The notes: a model not told the origin generated them from the letters alone. Counted from the first letter of the stretch, positions 10,170 through 20,107 are shown. The stretch: 41,897 nucleotides of DNA from Stentor coeruleus (GCA_001970955.1 MPUH01000646.1:1-41897); one strand, 5' to 3'. Translations and numbers: made by a program.

Positions 10170-11663
10170 TTAACTATCAGGAAGTGTTTTCACTAGAAAA
10201 CCTGTTGTTCGTAGAGGATTATTAACCACAGATTGCCTGAAAGTTGCCTTTTTCATAATTGAACTTGATGTTTTAGGTGCTTCAATAGCTTGCGATACAT
10301 TACTATCTGGGTTTGTAGCCCTTTCAGTCTTGGGCTCTTTATCATTTTCTTTGATGAAATTAATCCCCATCTCAGCTGCACTTTCTAAAAAATGGCCAAA
10401 AATTGTACTCATCTTATATTTAACTTTTGACTGTTTATAATCAGAATCAGTATTCTCAACAGGAATATATCCTCCATAAGGAATCACATGATTAGGCTTT
10501 TCAACCAATTCAATTTTTTTCTTATATGCTAAAGTATGTGGTTTTGTTGGAAGTTCTTTCCCTGTAATATCGCTTTCTCTAAACTTGTCAATTGGGGCAT
10601 GATTCATTTTCTGTAAAGTAAATAAAACTTGTGATGAATTTTTAGGCTCTTCTTCATATTTATCTTTGATTTTCCAGTGTTCTTTTAAATTTTCATTAAA
10701 CGTTGGTAGTTCTTTTCCATGAACCCCAATGCTAACATTTGAAAATGTTTTTTGGTTGTACTCATTTGTATCTTTTCTCTGCTGTTCTTTAATTTCTTTC
10801 AAAGTTTTCCCTTCATTATAAAAAATCAAGTATTTTTCCCTTTCCCTCAAATGCTCTTCACGTGAAATATGGTTATAATCAGCTTTTTCATGAAGGTTTT
10901 TAAGTAGTTCTATTTTTTTCTCGCTTTTCATTTGAGTTTGTGAAGAGAATTTCGGGAACTTCACATACTCTGTCGAAGGAGATTTCGCTGATTTAAAATC
11001 ATTTGGTTCTGAAAGCCCAACTTTAGACCTAATAGTTTGACTAAACGATTCTTTTATAGTCTTAAACGAACTGATTTTTGGTTCTTTTACATACCCTTCA
11101 GGTTCAACTCTTATAGTATCAACTCTAAAAACATTATCATAAGCCCTTCCTGTAACAGGCATATGTTTCCTCATACTTATCATCTGTTTTCTTGACGTAA
11201 TCGCAGGCAGAGAATTATTCCTCATCATCGGATACGTTTCAAGTAATTTATACCCAGAATCCCCATCCATAATAACCCCTCTCTGTTGTATAACTCTAGC
11301 ATCTGCATTTGGTACTCTTGATTCTAATCCAAACATATATTTATCCAAAAACCCAGTTTTAAGAGCATTTTCAGCTTCAGTTTTTTCAATATCATTAAGC
11401 ATTCCATCCTTATCTTTATCAAATTGTTTGCTTATAAAATAATCCTTCTGGCTGACAAACCCATCTTTATCAATATCAAATGATGGATGAGGAAGAAGTT
11501 CTTTCTTTCTTTGACTTAAAAGCTCTTGTCTTGATTTTGTTTTAGGGTTTCCTGGCCAAGGGTTTTTTGTTTGTTCAGTTTTGTTATAACTTAACATCTG
11601 AACTACATTCCCATAAAGGTTATATCGAGGCGAAACATGATTTTCCATATTAATTAAACTCAT
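10170..11663 (-). CDS. EF-hand calcium-binding protein (492-497 aa)
   Basis: Contains two adjacent canonical EF-hand loops: DIDKDGFVSQKD (residues 63-74) and DKDKDGMLNDIE (82-93), both with acidic positions 1, 3, 5 and Gly 6. The first has Asp instead of Glu at position 12. The rest (100-497) is Lys/Glu/Pro-rich, without a recognised enzyme domain, and looks like an elongated structural protein, possibly axonemal or cortical (inference). The 11663 ATG would overlap the end of the upstream PX-START gene by 14 nt. The in-frame ATG at 11648 (MENHVSPRYN) begins one base after that gene's TAA and is my preferred start, giving 492 aa. The two genes are in different frames, so they are not one continuous protein. 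Confidence 0.8.
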   Translation of the reverse strand: MSLINMENHVSPRYNLYGNVVQMLSYNKTEQTKNPWPGNPKTKSRQELLSQRKKELLPHPSFDIDKDGFVSQKDYFISKQFDKDKDGMLNDIEKTEAENALKTGFLDKYMFGLESRVPNADARVIQQRGVIMDGDSGYKLLETYPMMRNNSLPAITSRKQMISMRKHMPVTGRAYDNVFRVDTIRVEPEGYVKEPKISSFKTIKESFSQTIRSKVGLSEPNDFKSAKSPSTEYVKFPKFSSQTQMKSEKKIELLKNLHEKADYNHISREEHLREREKYLIFYNEGKTLKEIKEQQRKDTNEYNQKTFSNVSIGVHGKELPTFNENLKEHWKIKDKYEEEPKNSSQVLFTLQKMNHAPIDKFRESDITGKELPTKPHTLAYKKKIELVEKPNHVIPYGGYIPVENTDSDYKQSKVKYKMSTIFGHFLESAAEMGINFIKENDKEPKTERATNPDSNVSQAIEAPKTSSSIMKKATFRQSVVNNPLRTTGFLVKTLPDS

Positions 11664-13293
11664 CTTGACTAGATATTTTTCTTAGTGTATGAAGCTTTCT
11701 AAGCTTTTTTCTTTCACAAGCTTCTAGTATAGTATTTGCTGGGGATTTTTCTAGATTCTGTGAAGGTCTACTTTCTGCTAAGTTTATAAACCTATTCATT
11801 GTATGTTTAAGGGAATCTGTTTCTTCTAAACAGTCAGAAACGAACATTTTTTTAGAGAGCTCACAAAAAGTTGCCTTCCAGGTCATTTTGATAGAAGCTA
11901 GTTTCTTTTCGAGTTCTTCTTGTAAGATATCACCACTTGATGAGTTTCTTTTCATTTCTTTTTCTTTGAATGGGTAAATGAAAGAAGTGTCAAGCTGACT
12001 AAGGTTTTCAATTTTATATGAACTAGTCATTTTACCCATAATTCCTTTGGGTTTAATATGACTGTGGCCCTTGCTACGAAAATTCACCATTGTGTGAAAA
12101 ATACTCCTTGTAACATTTACTGTATTATGGAATTCGTATAAAGTTCTGTCTTGCATGTATATCATTTTTAAACCTAGATCATCGTTATGTAAAGGAATTT
12201 TTTCAATGTCTACTAGTTTTATGTCCCATTTTTTACGGCTTTCTGGCTGTGTGAGAAGATCTACTATTGTTGAAAAGTCGCTTTCTAAAGTGAATATTGC
12301 ATGAAATTGAAGTTGCTTGTTGATGAATCGAAATGTTATTTGAAAATCGTCGTTGATATCACCCAGGGAGATAATACGCCAGTCAGAATTTGATGAGATA
12401 ACTTCAGTTGGACGCTTAGTAATACAACCTTGACAGTCCCATTTTAGATAAACATCATAAGCTTCAGTATCATTATTGAGCTATATACATATTACGATTT
12501 CTTTGATTACGCTAGAATCGAAAGTTGCTTTGAGTATGTTTAAGATGTGGAAAGCTTGAATTTGAGAGTCGCAGAAACGTTTTTTTAATAAATACTCATC
12601 AAGTTTCATTTGTCTTAACATGTCAATCGGAATCTTTGTAAGTTCCTTCGTCACCAACTCAAAATCCCTATTATGATCACTAGTGCAAAACTTATAAAGG
12701 ACATGCAAAGATTTAGACCCAGTATAGTCATCTCCACACAAAGGTAATAAAGTATTTAGCAAAATCACAATCTGTTTATCTCTAATAATCCTCCTCTTAC
12801 TAAAATACTTCTTTTCAAAAGTATCCAAAAGTCCCATCCTACTATGTGAGTTCGAATTAATATTCCCTGAAAAATCTTTAATCATCATCTCATCCTCATT
12901 CAATTTCTGAGAACTATTCACAGGCTCAATAGCTTCAAAGTTAATTTGTAAAAAATCTTTGACGAATTCTTCCACTTCCTTAAAAGACAAAGCTGCATGC
13001 AACCATTTCTCAAGTCCTGATTTTCTCTTAGAAATCACAGCAGGGTTCATAGAATTCATAGTCCTTCCAGGGAATTTGGGGAATATATAATTTTCTCCAA
13101 GTGCTCCTTTGACGTCATCATGTAATTTTCTAAACTCTTTGTATCTTTTCAGTAAAAAGTACTCATAAGAATCATCAAGTATAACTTTAACTTCATAGAC
13201 CTGATTTGTTATTACAGTATATAGGTTTTGGAAAATCCCCTTCTTTTTCTGAGTATGTGTGCGGGGAATACTAACATCTACTAATTGGTCCAT
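11650..13293 (-). CDS. PX-START lipid-binding protein, two exons
   Basis: Exon 1 is 13293-12496 and exon 2 is 12480-11650, joined by a 15-nt intron (12481-12495), for 542 residues. Residues about 5-120 form a PX domain, a phosphoinositide (usually PI3P) binding module: RYKEF at 50-54, FPKFP at 71-75, and Lys/Arg 89-91 before the GLEKWL helix. After the splice the frame continues through about 105 codons that lie before the first ATG of the second open frame, then into MIYMQDRTLYEF. Residues about 320-480 resemble a START-type lipid-transfer fold (SDFSTIVDLL, ESRKKWDIKLVDIEKI). Expected to act at endosomal or other PI-rich membranes. The tail is basic and helical. It lies 40 bp downstream of striatin and ends one or two bases before the EF-hand gene, all on the minus strand. 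Confidence 0.82.
12481..12495 (-). other. 15-nt spliceosomal intron
   Basis: Sense-strand sequence GTAATATGTATATAG, phase 0, after codon 266 of the PX-START gene. Its last triplet is an in-frame TAG. Confidence 0.88.
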
Positions 13294-13333
13294 TTTCCTT
13301 TACTATCCCAAATTTACTAGTTTTACGTTTTTA

Positions 13334-14974
13334 CTAAATAATATTATAGAGCTTGACAAGACTATCTGCCCCAGCTGAGGCCATAAGATTAAATGAAGGA
13401 TGCTGACAGATAAATAATACTCCTTCATCATATTTTTTCCTATGTGCTGGGATTTCTTGTAAACATTGATATGTACGAACATCCCAAAAACGTAAACTTC
13501 CATCATGTCCTCCAGAAACCAAGTAATTCCCAGACATCCATAAAGAACTAACAGAATCAGTATGCCCGACTAAATCTTTAACACAACTACAACTATTTAT
13601 ATCAAAAAACCTCAAATGCTTATCTTCATGACCACAAACAGCCATATTTGAATTAGTACTTGTCGCAATACAGTTGATTTGGTTAATCTTATCATGGATA
13701 TCGTTTTCTTTGACAAAACGGATTATTGAAGGTTTTCCTGTTTGTTTATCGAAAATATTCAAATAAGGTGTTGTGTACCCAACAACAAAAGAATTTAGTT
13801 CTGTGACTAACCAAGCTGTACATGTTGGGATGTGAAAGTTTTCCCCATTAGCTGTTGGGTATGTGAAGTTTCTAAGAAGATTCGCTGAACTTTTGCCTGA
13901 TTTCCAATTTTCTATACTCGTTGTAGTATCAACTGTTTTCCATAGTTTTACTATCCCATCTGCACTTGCGGAAAGGACTAAACCATCAACTGGATGATGT
14001 TTTAAGTCCCAAACTGCTTCAGAATGACTTTCCCAAACCCCAACACAATAGTTTTTATCTGGAGATGGTCCATATGCATTAACATCTTTTGGAGGTAAAA
14101 GTTCCCATACTCGGATTATACCTTCTTCTCCTGCACTATATAAAAGCTGCTCTTCACCGATTATATTCCCTGTCATTGTTAATATAGGTTTTTTATGTCC
14201 ACGAAGTGAATAATATGATTCACATTGGGTGTTCTCGTTAAATGTTTCGTATTGAGAAATATCCCATAATTTTATAAGGCAGTCTTCTGAAGCTGATGCT
14301 AAAATACCTTCTTTTTGGGCAAAGTGCAAGCTTCTGACTACGTCCATGTGGCTTTTAAGGGCTATTTTCATTTCCCAAGACTTTTTTGCAGGTTTTTCTT
14401 CGATTAAATTGATTTTCAACGTATCGGATTTTTGAATTGGAGATATTTCTGTTTCTGCAGGCAGTTCTACTAAAGCTTGTAGGTTGCTTCCATAGCTTTT
14501 GCTTGGCCTATGATGGATTTGGCGGGGTGGTAAATCGCCTGTAAAAATATCTTCAAGACCTAGTTCTTGTAAATATTTAGATAAAAGTTGCCTGTGTGCA
14601 CGTGTTCTTCTTTTGGGAAGGTTTTGGCCAATAGAGTCACTATTTTTTTCCCCTCTAGATAAAATTGTTGATATGACATCTGAGTTTACTCTATGATGGC
14701 CTCCTGTGAGTTTTGCATATTTTATACGTTCTTGGCGTAAAGAAAATTCAAGCATTTTAACCCTACGGACCAAGTCTTTATTAACAGCTTCACTAGCTTG
14801 TAATTCTCCTTCTAATTGGGCAATGCGTTCAGTGTATTGTTTTTTTTCGACTAGCCATTGAGTTTTTTCCATTTCATTTGACTTACATTGCTCATTTAGA
14901 AATGAGACTACTCCAGCCCATGTGTAGTTTTTAAGTTCATTTAGATTTTTGCTTCCAAAACTTCCAGTGTTCAT
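13334..14974 (-). CDS. STRN: Striatin-family WD40 protein (STRIPAK scaffold)
   Basis: A 546-residue striatin homologue. The N-terminal YTWAGVVSFL (17-26) and the following coiled coil with KDLVRRVKMLEFSLRQER (66-83) and IKYAKL match the diagnostic conserved block of striatins. The motif LLSKYLQELGLEDIF (about 129-143) corresponds to the conserved segment before the linker. Residues about 200-546 are WD40 repeats (ALKSHMDVVRSLHF, IKLWDIS, LRGHKKPILTM, ADGIVKLWKTV, VGHTDSVSSLWMSG, HDGSLRFWDV) and the last blade ends ASAGADSLVKLYNII, as in striatins. Striatins are the regulatory PP2A subunits that assemble STRIPAK with Mob/phocein and GCKIII kinases and act in morphogenesis and cilia. The linker is shorter than in animals. 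Start ATG at 14974, preceded by a nearly C-free plus-strand tract. Confidence 0.94.
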   Translation of the reverse strand: MNTGSFGSKNLNELKNYTWAGVVSFLNEQCKSNEMEKTQWLVEKKQYTERIAQLEGELQASEAVNKDLVRRVKMLEFSLRQERIKYAKLTGGHHRVNSDVISTILSRGEKNSDSIGQNLPKRRTRAHRQLLSKYLQELGLEDIFTGDLPPRQIHHRPSKSYGSNLQALVELPAETEISPIQKSDTLKINLIEEKPAKKSWEMKIALKSHMDVVRSLHFAQKEGILASASEDCLIKLWDISQYETFNENTQCESYYSLRGHKKPILTMTGNIIGEEQLLYSAGEEGIIRVWELLPPKDVNAYGPSPDKNYCVGVWESHSEAVWDLKHHPVDGLVLSASADGIVKLWKTVDTTTSIENWKSGKSSANLLRNFTYPTANGENFHIPTCTAWLVTELNSFVVGYTTPYLNIFDKQTGKPSIIRFVKENDIHDKINQINCIATSTNSNMAVCGHEDKHLRFFDINSCSCVKDLVGHTDSVSSLWMSGNYLVSGGHDGSLRFWDVRTYQCLQEIPAHRKKYDEGVLFICQHPSFNLMASAGADSLVKLYNII

Positions 14975-15821
14975 ATTTAAATGATTTATTTTGTAAGAGA
15001 GTTAAGTGTTTTTTGGATTATGGAAATTTGGAATGTATGAGAATTTTGTCGAAGGAGAAGTTTTTGGTATAAGTAATAAGGATTTGGTAAAAGTATTTTA
15101 AATTGTAGAAGGTTGGAGATGATTTTTATTATTCGGAAAAAGTATATTATAATTGAGGTAATATAGGTGTAAGAGTAGATTTAGAGATGGGGAGATGGAT
15201 TTTTTTTTGGATGAGAATGTAATTTTTTTGTATGTGTTGGTATTTATAAGAGTAGAAAGAATTGGTGATAGATATTTTTTATATGTATATCTACGGATGA
15301 GAGATTAGCTATTTCATATTATTATAACTTTTGCCCTAAAATTATACCATAATATAATCGAATATTTTAATAATTTTCTAAGGCTAATAGGTTGGCAATT
15401 TAGATTAGCCGAGGTTAATAAGATAGATTATATGATCTTGTAGGTATTTGAATGGTATTGTAGATGATTCACACAAATATGATAAATAAAACTCAATATA
15501 TTTCAATATAAACCACTTACTAGACTGCAATAGACTGCCGACCACCCCAAACTTCTACCCTATATTTTCACTCTTAAATATTATTCACAAACTTTACGCT
15601 AAAAATAAAACCGCTTCGAAATCATTTAGTAAAATGTCATTTTTTATAAATCTGATAAAAATTATCTAGCTTCCACATTTGAAATTATTTATTAAAAACA
15701 TTTTTCTTCCTTATAAATCTGTTAAATCTTATATGCCAGTCAACTCTTCTAATCCAAATCGCCTATTCTATTTTATCAAAAATTCCAATAAACTTCCTAA
15801 TAAACAAAAAACTCATAAAAA
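14975..15821. promoter_or_regulatory. Divergent intergenic region with extreme skew switch
   Basis: About 850 bp between two divergent starts (striatin minus, C2-like coiled-coil plus). On the plus strand 14973-15290 has only two C (15050, 15134) in 318 nt while G is abundant. Towards the plus-strand gene, from about 15470, C exceeds G (for example ccgaccaccccaaac near 15540). The switch divides the region into two upstream halves, each G-poor on its own gene's sense strand. No ORF, RNA gene or repeat seen. Confidence 0.6.
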
Positions 15822-16967
15822 ATGATAGACACATACATACTAAGCTTAGTCAGAGTAGAAGGTCTAGAAGATATCTACAATAGTGAATGCTCTATAAAAC
15901 TAGACGGTACTGAAATTAGCACATGTCCTTTATCAACCCTCCCAGTAAATTTCACTATCGCATCTCCAGGAGTTATAACGATGACTATGCACGATAAAGA
16001 TTCTCGAATACCTTTAGCCAGTATTGCTTTCCAATCAAGTCTTTTAAATTCAGAATGGTTTTATTGGCTTCCTTTATTCTTAGGAAGTAACAATTTCTTA
16101 TCTTCACTTCCTATAAAAATCACTCAACCTCGAGTTCTTATTGGAGTCAACAAAGAAATCCAAACTGAGACCTCAGAACAAAATGAAGATAAATTATCAT
16201 ATTTAGAAAGATACAATGGTTATAGTAAAAATCAAGAGACTTATTGGAAAATATCATCAGAACTTACGTGTTATAAAAAAGATGATAGTGAACATTTAAT
16301 ACAATATTATCAGAATCTTGTTAAAGAACTAGAAAATGATATTCATCGCCAAAAAAATACTTGTAAACAAATTGTTAAAGAGTTTAAAGCGCAAATAACA
16401 GAACTTAAAGAGCAGGTGGAGTTTGAGAAAAAATACAGAATTGATATGCAGGAAAAATTCGAACACTGTATTGGCCTTTATGAAGCGATAAGGAAACGTG
16501 AAGAAAAGTTTTTTGAATCCTTACATAAGAAAAGTCGTAATTTTATATTTGAAATCCAAACACTAGAAACCATAAGCATTACCCCATTAATACAAAATCA
16601 AGCTAATGATGATAAAATTTCCCCTTCTGTTATTCTTAACGATACTTTAAATTTCCCAAATACAATCGAAAGAAAAGTTTATGAAACACTTGACCGAATT
16701 AAACTTGCTGGCCTACTTAAAAGAACAAAAGATATGAACTTTATGATTGGGGCAAAAACAATTTGTCTTTGTATAAAACAAGGTGAAGTTATATGTAAAA
16801 ATGGAACCAGTTTAGAAAAGTATATATTCAAAAATTGTAAATCAGAAATTGAAGACTTTCTTCGTATTCGTGCTTGTCCAGGGATCCAAAAATCAAGTTC
16901 TTCACGTAGTCCAATTGTTTTTTCTAAATCCCCAGGGTTTTATACTCAAAGAATATCTAAATATTAA
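15822..16967 (+). CDS. C2-like N-terminus plus coiled-coil protein, paralogue A
   Basis: A 381-aa protein. Residues 1-115 form a beta-rich, C2-like domain (LVRVEGLEDIYNSECSIKLDG, TIASPGVITMTMHD, ASIAFQSSLL, then WFYWLPLF). Residues about 160-240 are a coiled coil. The C-terminal 120 residues hold a small conserved-looking region (NFMIGAKTICLCIKQGEV, then SLEKYIF) that faintly recalls Gas2-type repeats, a weak idea. The N-terminus is clearly paralogous to the gene at 20108-21655: both share the VR-EGL opening, the beta segment before a GS/AS-V/I-F step, and WLP-F at the end of the domain. The acidic calcium ligands of a classical C2 domain are not obvious. Function unknown. It converges on the next gene with 24 bp between stop codons. 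Confidence 0.78.
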   Translation: MIDTYILSLVRVEGLEDIYNSECSIKLDGTEISTCPLSTLPVNFTIASPGVITMTMHDKDSRIPLASIAFQSSLLNSEWFYWLPLFLGSNNFLSSLPIKITQPRVLIGVNKEIQTETSEQNEDKLSYLERYNGYSKNQETYWKISSELTCYKKDDSEHLIQYYQNLVKELENDIHRQKNTCKQIVKEFKAQITELKEQVEFEKKYRIDMQEKFEHCIGLYEAIRKREEKFFESLHKKSRNFIFEIQTLETISITPLIQNQANDDKISPSVILNDTLNFPNTIERKVYETLDRIKLAGLLKRTKDMNFMIGAKTICLCIKQGEVICKNGTSLEKYIFKNCKSEIEDFLRIRACPGIQKSSSSRSPIVFSKSPGFYTQRISKY

Positions 16968-16991
16968 TCAATTTACATGAAACTAATTAAA

Positions 16992-17585
16992 CTATATATG
17001 ATAAAGTAATACTGTTCTAATAAAAGCATATTCACCAACATGAAAAGGCTTNTATATATGATAAAGTAATACTGTTCTAATAAAAGCATATTCACCAACA
17101 TGAAAAGGCTTAATTGAAGCTGATCTTGCTATAGAAGATGGATAAGAAGCTTTTAAAGGGATTTTTGGTCCTTTACTATATGTTGACACTGTCATTTCGT
17201 TTTCATATTCTCTTAAATTTAGTTTTGGTATCGGCTTTCTTATACTTGTATCACAAATTTGGTCTTTTTGCGATATAAAAGATAATGATGATTGAAGCAT
17301 GTTGTGAGACATATCAAGTCTGTCTATAGATTTATTGAGTATTAAGCTAGCATTCCTCTCAGCATTTTTTATACGTTTTTTCAAGAATTCATTTTCTTCG
17401 GCTAATGCTGAGTTCTCCATTTCAAGTTTATGTAAGTCCTGCATGCACATTTCTTTATTGTTTTTGTAGAATGATAAGCTTTCGTTAGCCCTTTCAAGTC
17501 TTTGGAGAAGATCATAGTAGTCATATTCCTTCCTAGATGATAATTGCTCCATTTTATATACAAAAAAGACCTTATGTTTTATCAT
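16992..17585 (-). CDS. Small coiled-coil protein, C-terminus falsely duplicated
   Basis: As it stands the frame reads 197 residues, but the last 20 are a repeat created by the N-centred duplication at 16993-17111. The real product is 177 residues from the first Met, or 166 if translation starts at MEQLSSRKEYDY (base 17552), which I prefer because the preceding 11 residues look like untranslated leader. Residues about 15-85 form a coiled coil (DLLQRLERANESL, LEMENSALAEENEFLKKRI). The remainder is Ser/Pro/Lys-rich. The correct C-terminus is FHVGEYAFIRTVLLYHI, once. I recognise no family. Stop TAG. Confidence 0.68.
   Translation of the reverse strand: MIKHKVFFVYKMEQLSSRKEYDYYDLLQRLERANESLSFYKNNKEMCMQDLHKLEMENSALAEENEFLKKRIKNAERNASLILNKSIDRLDMSHNMLQSSLSFISQKDQICDTSIRKPIPKLNLREYENEMTVSTYSKGPKIPLKASYPSSIARSASIKPFHVGEYAFIRTVLLYHIXKPFHVGEYAFIRTVLLYHI
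16993..17111. repeat. 59-nt direct duplication around a single N (assembly join)
   Basis: Bases 16993-17051 and 17053-17111 are identical, split by the N at 17052. The 60-nt period keeps the reading frame and adds a false 20-residue repeat to the coiled-coil protein on the minus strand. Confidence 0.93.
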
Positions 17586-18308
17586 ATTTTATAAAAGATT
17601 ATGACTAAATATTAGTTAATTATTTTACAGTTGTGGTTGAGATACTGTGCTAATATATGGATTCTTATTAAATGAAAGTTTTTAATGACTTATAAGGTTA
17701 TCTGCGGCTGAAGATTTTTTTTCCGTTTTCATGAAATATGTTTAGTATTTGTGATGAACCTGGGGACAAGGTAATTTTAGGGCAGTAGATATTTTAATTA
17801 CATCAACTAATGAATTAACTATAGTTAATTGTTCGTAATCACAAATACAAGATAAAATGTAAAGTATATAACTACATTATTTTCTTATTTAAATATTAGA
17901 ATTATCAATCATATTAAGAGTTTCATTGAAGATTGGACTTGAGATAAGTCTTGAAATAGTTGATGGAGAACCTGATGCAAAATTTGATAAAATAAGAGGA
18001 TTAAGTGTGTTATGTTTAATGATGAGGGAAAATGCTAAAGGAGTTTGCATAGAATATTTTCTTTATAAGGATGTCGTTAAGATTGTCTTAAAAGGAGAAA
18101 TTTTTATCAAATTCTTAAACCTTCTTAAGCTAATCATCATTACAAAACTTTTAATTTTCTTACTCATTTCCTCTGTTCTCTCAAAAAAACTCTTCTAAAT
18201 TTGACTCATTTTATAGCAACAAAAAGTAAGATTATAGTTTTTTTCTCAATAACAAACACAAAAAATCTAAGGCCATTTTAAAACTTCATATGCGATTTAC
18301 ATACATAA
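17586..18308. other. Intergenic region between divergent genes
   Basis: About 720 bp. A frame open from 17893 to 18198 (plus) has no ATG at its head and ends in a hydrophobic low-complexity run; I do not call it a gene. No RNA gene or repeat recognised. Confidence 0.4.
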
Positions 18309-19064
18309 ATGTCAAAAAGACTCTTTTCACCTTTAAAAAGAAAAGAACCTTGGGACGCAGAAGCATTTAGTTTAAATCTTTTAGAAAAAGAAATTGAAGT
18401 GGAAAAATCATTTAAAATCGAAAATATAGAAGACTTGATAACTATGTATTCACATGCTATTGAGCACTACAACGAACTAAATGACCCAAAATATTACGAT
18501 TACCAAGACAGACTTCATAAATTTTTACTGAAACCCGAAGTAAATTCAATGATGAGTGGCCAAAAAAAGCCTAATTTGTATACAATGGCAAAGCATAAGT
18601 CCTTATCAAGTTCTCAAATTGTCAAAACTAGGGTGTTAGAATCAAATCATTCAGTTATAAAAAATAATTTTTCAGAACCTCCTATGTCACCAGTTCATAA
18701 AGCACAAATTGTACAAAATATGTTAAGTCAAGATAAAAGCCTTGAAGAAAGAGTAAGTCGTAGACGTTCTCAGAAAATCTTAAGCATGAGCAATATTAAT
18801 GATATAAGTACAAAAGCTAGTTACTATTTAGATGAAAGAGAACAAATAGAATTTATTATGGAAAGATACTACTCAGAAAAAGCTAAGGAAATCGAAGATA
18901 CAACTTTAAATTATTTACTTCAAATGGAGTCTGCAACACCTACAGAAAAATGCCATTTAGCCCAAGAAATGAATAAAGAAATCATAAAAATCTCACAAAA
19001 ACACGACAATCTACGTATACAAGAACTAAAAAAACTCAAAGATTCTAGCAAAAGGTATAACTAA
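18309..19064 (+). CDS. Unknown 251-aa protein, mostly helical
   Basis: I do not recognise the family. The N-terminus is basic (MSKRLFSPLKRKEPWDAEAF). A helical segment, IEDLITMYSHAIEHYNELND followed by PKYYDYQDRLHKFLL (about 40-75), has the look of a single TPR-like or three-helix unit. The middle (80-160) is Ser-rich and basic (RVSRRRSQK), a possible phosphorylation region. The last 80 residues are helical and charged. No membrane segment or signal peptide is visible. It ends in TAA, 35 bp from the stop of the convergent SHIPPO gene. Codon use and composition match neighbouring genes, so I take it to be real. Confidence 0.68.
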   Translation: MSKRLFSPLKRKEPWDAEAFSLNLLEKEIEVEKSFKIENIEDLITMYSHAIEHYNELNDPKYYDYQDRLHKFLLKPEVNSMMSGQKKPNLYTMAKHKSLSSSQIVKTRVLESNHSVIKNNFSEPPMSPVHKAQIVQNMLSQDKSLEERVSRRRSQKILSMSNINDISTKASYYLDEREQIEFIMERYYSEKAKEIEDTTLNYLLQMESATPTEKCHLAQEMNKEIIKISQKHDNLRIQELKKLKDSSKRYN

Positions 19065-19099
19065 ACTACTTATAAAAATTGTATAAATGAACTAATAAT

Positions 19100-20089
19100 T
19101 TACACCCAAATATTCTCAGGTTTAAGATGGAAAGATTTTTTCTTTGGCTGATATGTCGGCTTATAAAATGCAGGCCCTGGGGGTTTTCTTTTAATAGTAA
19201 AACATTTTCTTTCACTTTCAGACATAAAAGCTGCCCCTTTAATTTTTGATTTAGTTGTAAATTCAGGTTTAACATATTGACCAGGTCCAGGAGTATCATT
19301 TTTAATTTTAGGATTCTTGTTTTTACCAAATCTATCTTGTTCATTATTCACAAACATAGAACTTGGTCTATTTAAATCATATTTAATTTCAAGATTATAA
19401 TCACCAGGACCAGGTGTTATATTTTCATCAATATTTCCATGTGGATCATATAAATTTTTAGGTTCTCTTTTAGCGTTTACTGAAAGTTTAAATGCTGAAG
19501 ATAATGCTGATGAAGAGTTTCTTGTTAAATTGTAGTTTGGGGTATATTGCCATGGTGCTGGGGAGATTTTTTCAGGGATTTCTAATCTTTTAGACTTGCT
19601 TTTAAACATTGATGTTGATTGTGTTGATGATGATGGTAAAAGAGGATCGTATTGGCCTGGAGCTGGAAGGTCTTGAGTTTTTTTTAATGACATGGTTTTG
19701 CCATTAGATATTGTAAAGCATTGAGAGGATATGGGTTGGTCCTCATATGAACCAGGGCCAGGGATTGAGTTTACGTATTGGTATTTTTTAAAACGAGCTG
19801 CTGAGTTTGTCAATCCTCCATAACCTTTTTTACTTAATGATGGGTTTAGAATATCAGGATCTGAATAGTAGCCTGGACCTGGACTTCTTGATGTTTTGCT
19901 TATAAATCTGTTTGCTGAACACCCAAAACCTTTACTACTCATAGAATTTTTAAGAAGCTGCTCATCTTTTGTTGGAATCGAAGCCTGGGTTAAACGGTTG
20001 TATGCGTCAACTATTGAACCTTTACAAAGTTTGCCAAATGACTCTTTACCAACTTGTCTAAAAGATGTGATCTCCATATTATTAATCAT
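19100..20089 (-). CDS. Sperm-tail PG-rich repeat (SHIPPO/STPG) protein
   Basis: A 329-residue protein with about seven PGPGxY-type repeats: SPGPGYY, IPGPGSYE, LPAPGQYD, a degenerate SPAPWQYT, TPGPGDYN, TPGPGQYV and a terminal PPGPAFY. Between them lie the usual Ser/Lys/Phe-rich spacers (SMFKSKSKR, SSKGFG). This is the sperm-tail PG-rich repeat family (ODF3/CIMAP, STPG1), several members of which are microtubule inner proteins of axonemal doublets, so a ciliary role is likely. The ATG at 20089 (MINNMEITSF) or the in-frame ATG at 20077 may be the start. Either leaves only 18 or 30 bp to the start of the divergent gene at 20108. Stop TAA. Confidence 0.9.
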   Translation of the reverse strand: MINNMEITSFRQVGKESFGKLCKGSIVDAYNRLTQASIPTKDEQLLKNSMSSKGFGCSANRFISKTSRSPGPGYYSDPDILNPSLSKKGYGGLTNSAARFKKYQYVNSIPGPGSYEDQPISSQCFTISNGKTMSLKKTQDLPAPGQYDPLLPSSSTQSTSMFKSKSKRLEIPEKISPAPWQYTPNYNLTRNSSSALSSAFKLSVNAKREPKNLYDPHGNIDENITPGPGDYNLEIKYDLNRPSSMFVNNEQDRFGKNKNPKIKNDTPGPGQYVKPEFTTKSKIKGAAFMSESERKCFTIKRKPPGPAFYKPTYQPKKKSFHLKPENIWV

Positions 20090-20107
20090 TCATATCTAAT
20101 TTAAATT

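Noticed and set aside
12166..12480. A separate intergenic gap between a PX gene and a small downstream gene
   Set aside because: The interval is continuous coding sequence in frame once the 15-nt intron at 12481-12495 is removed.
10170..13293. EF-hand and PX-START genes as one long protein
   Set aside because: Frames differ, a TAA separates them, and no 15-nt GT...AG segment bridges the junction.
17893..18198. Open frame of about 100 codons between two genes
   Set aside because: No ATG near its start, hydrophobic low-complexity end, no recognisable family; a few such frames are expected by chance in 84 kb of strand.
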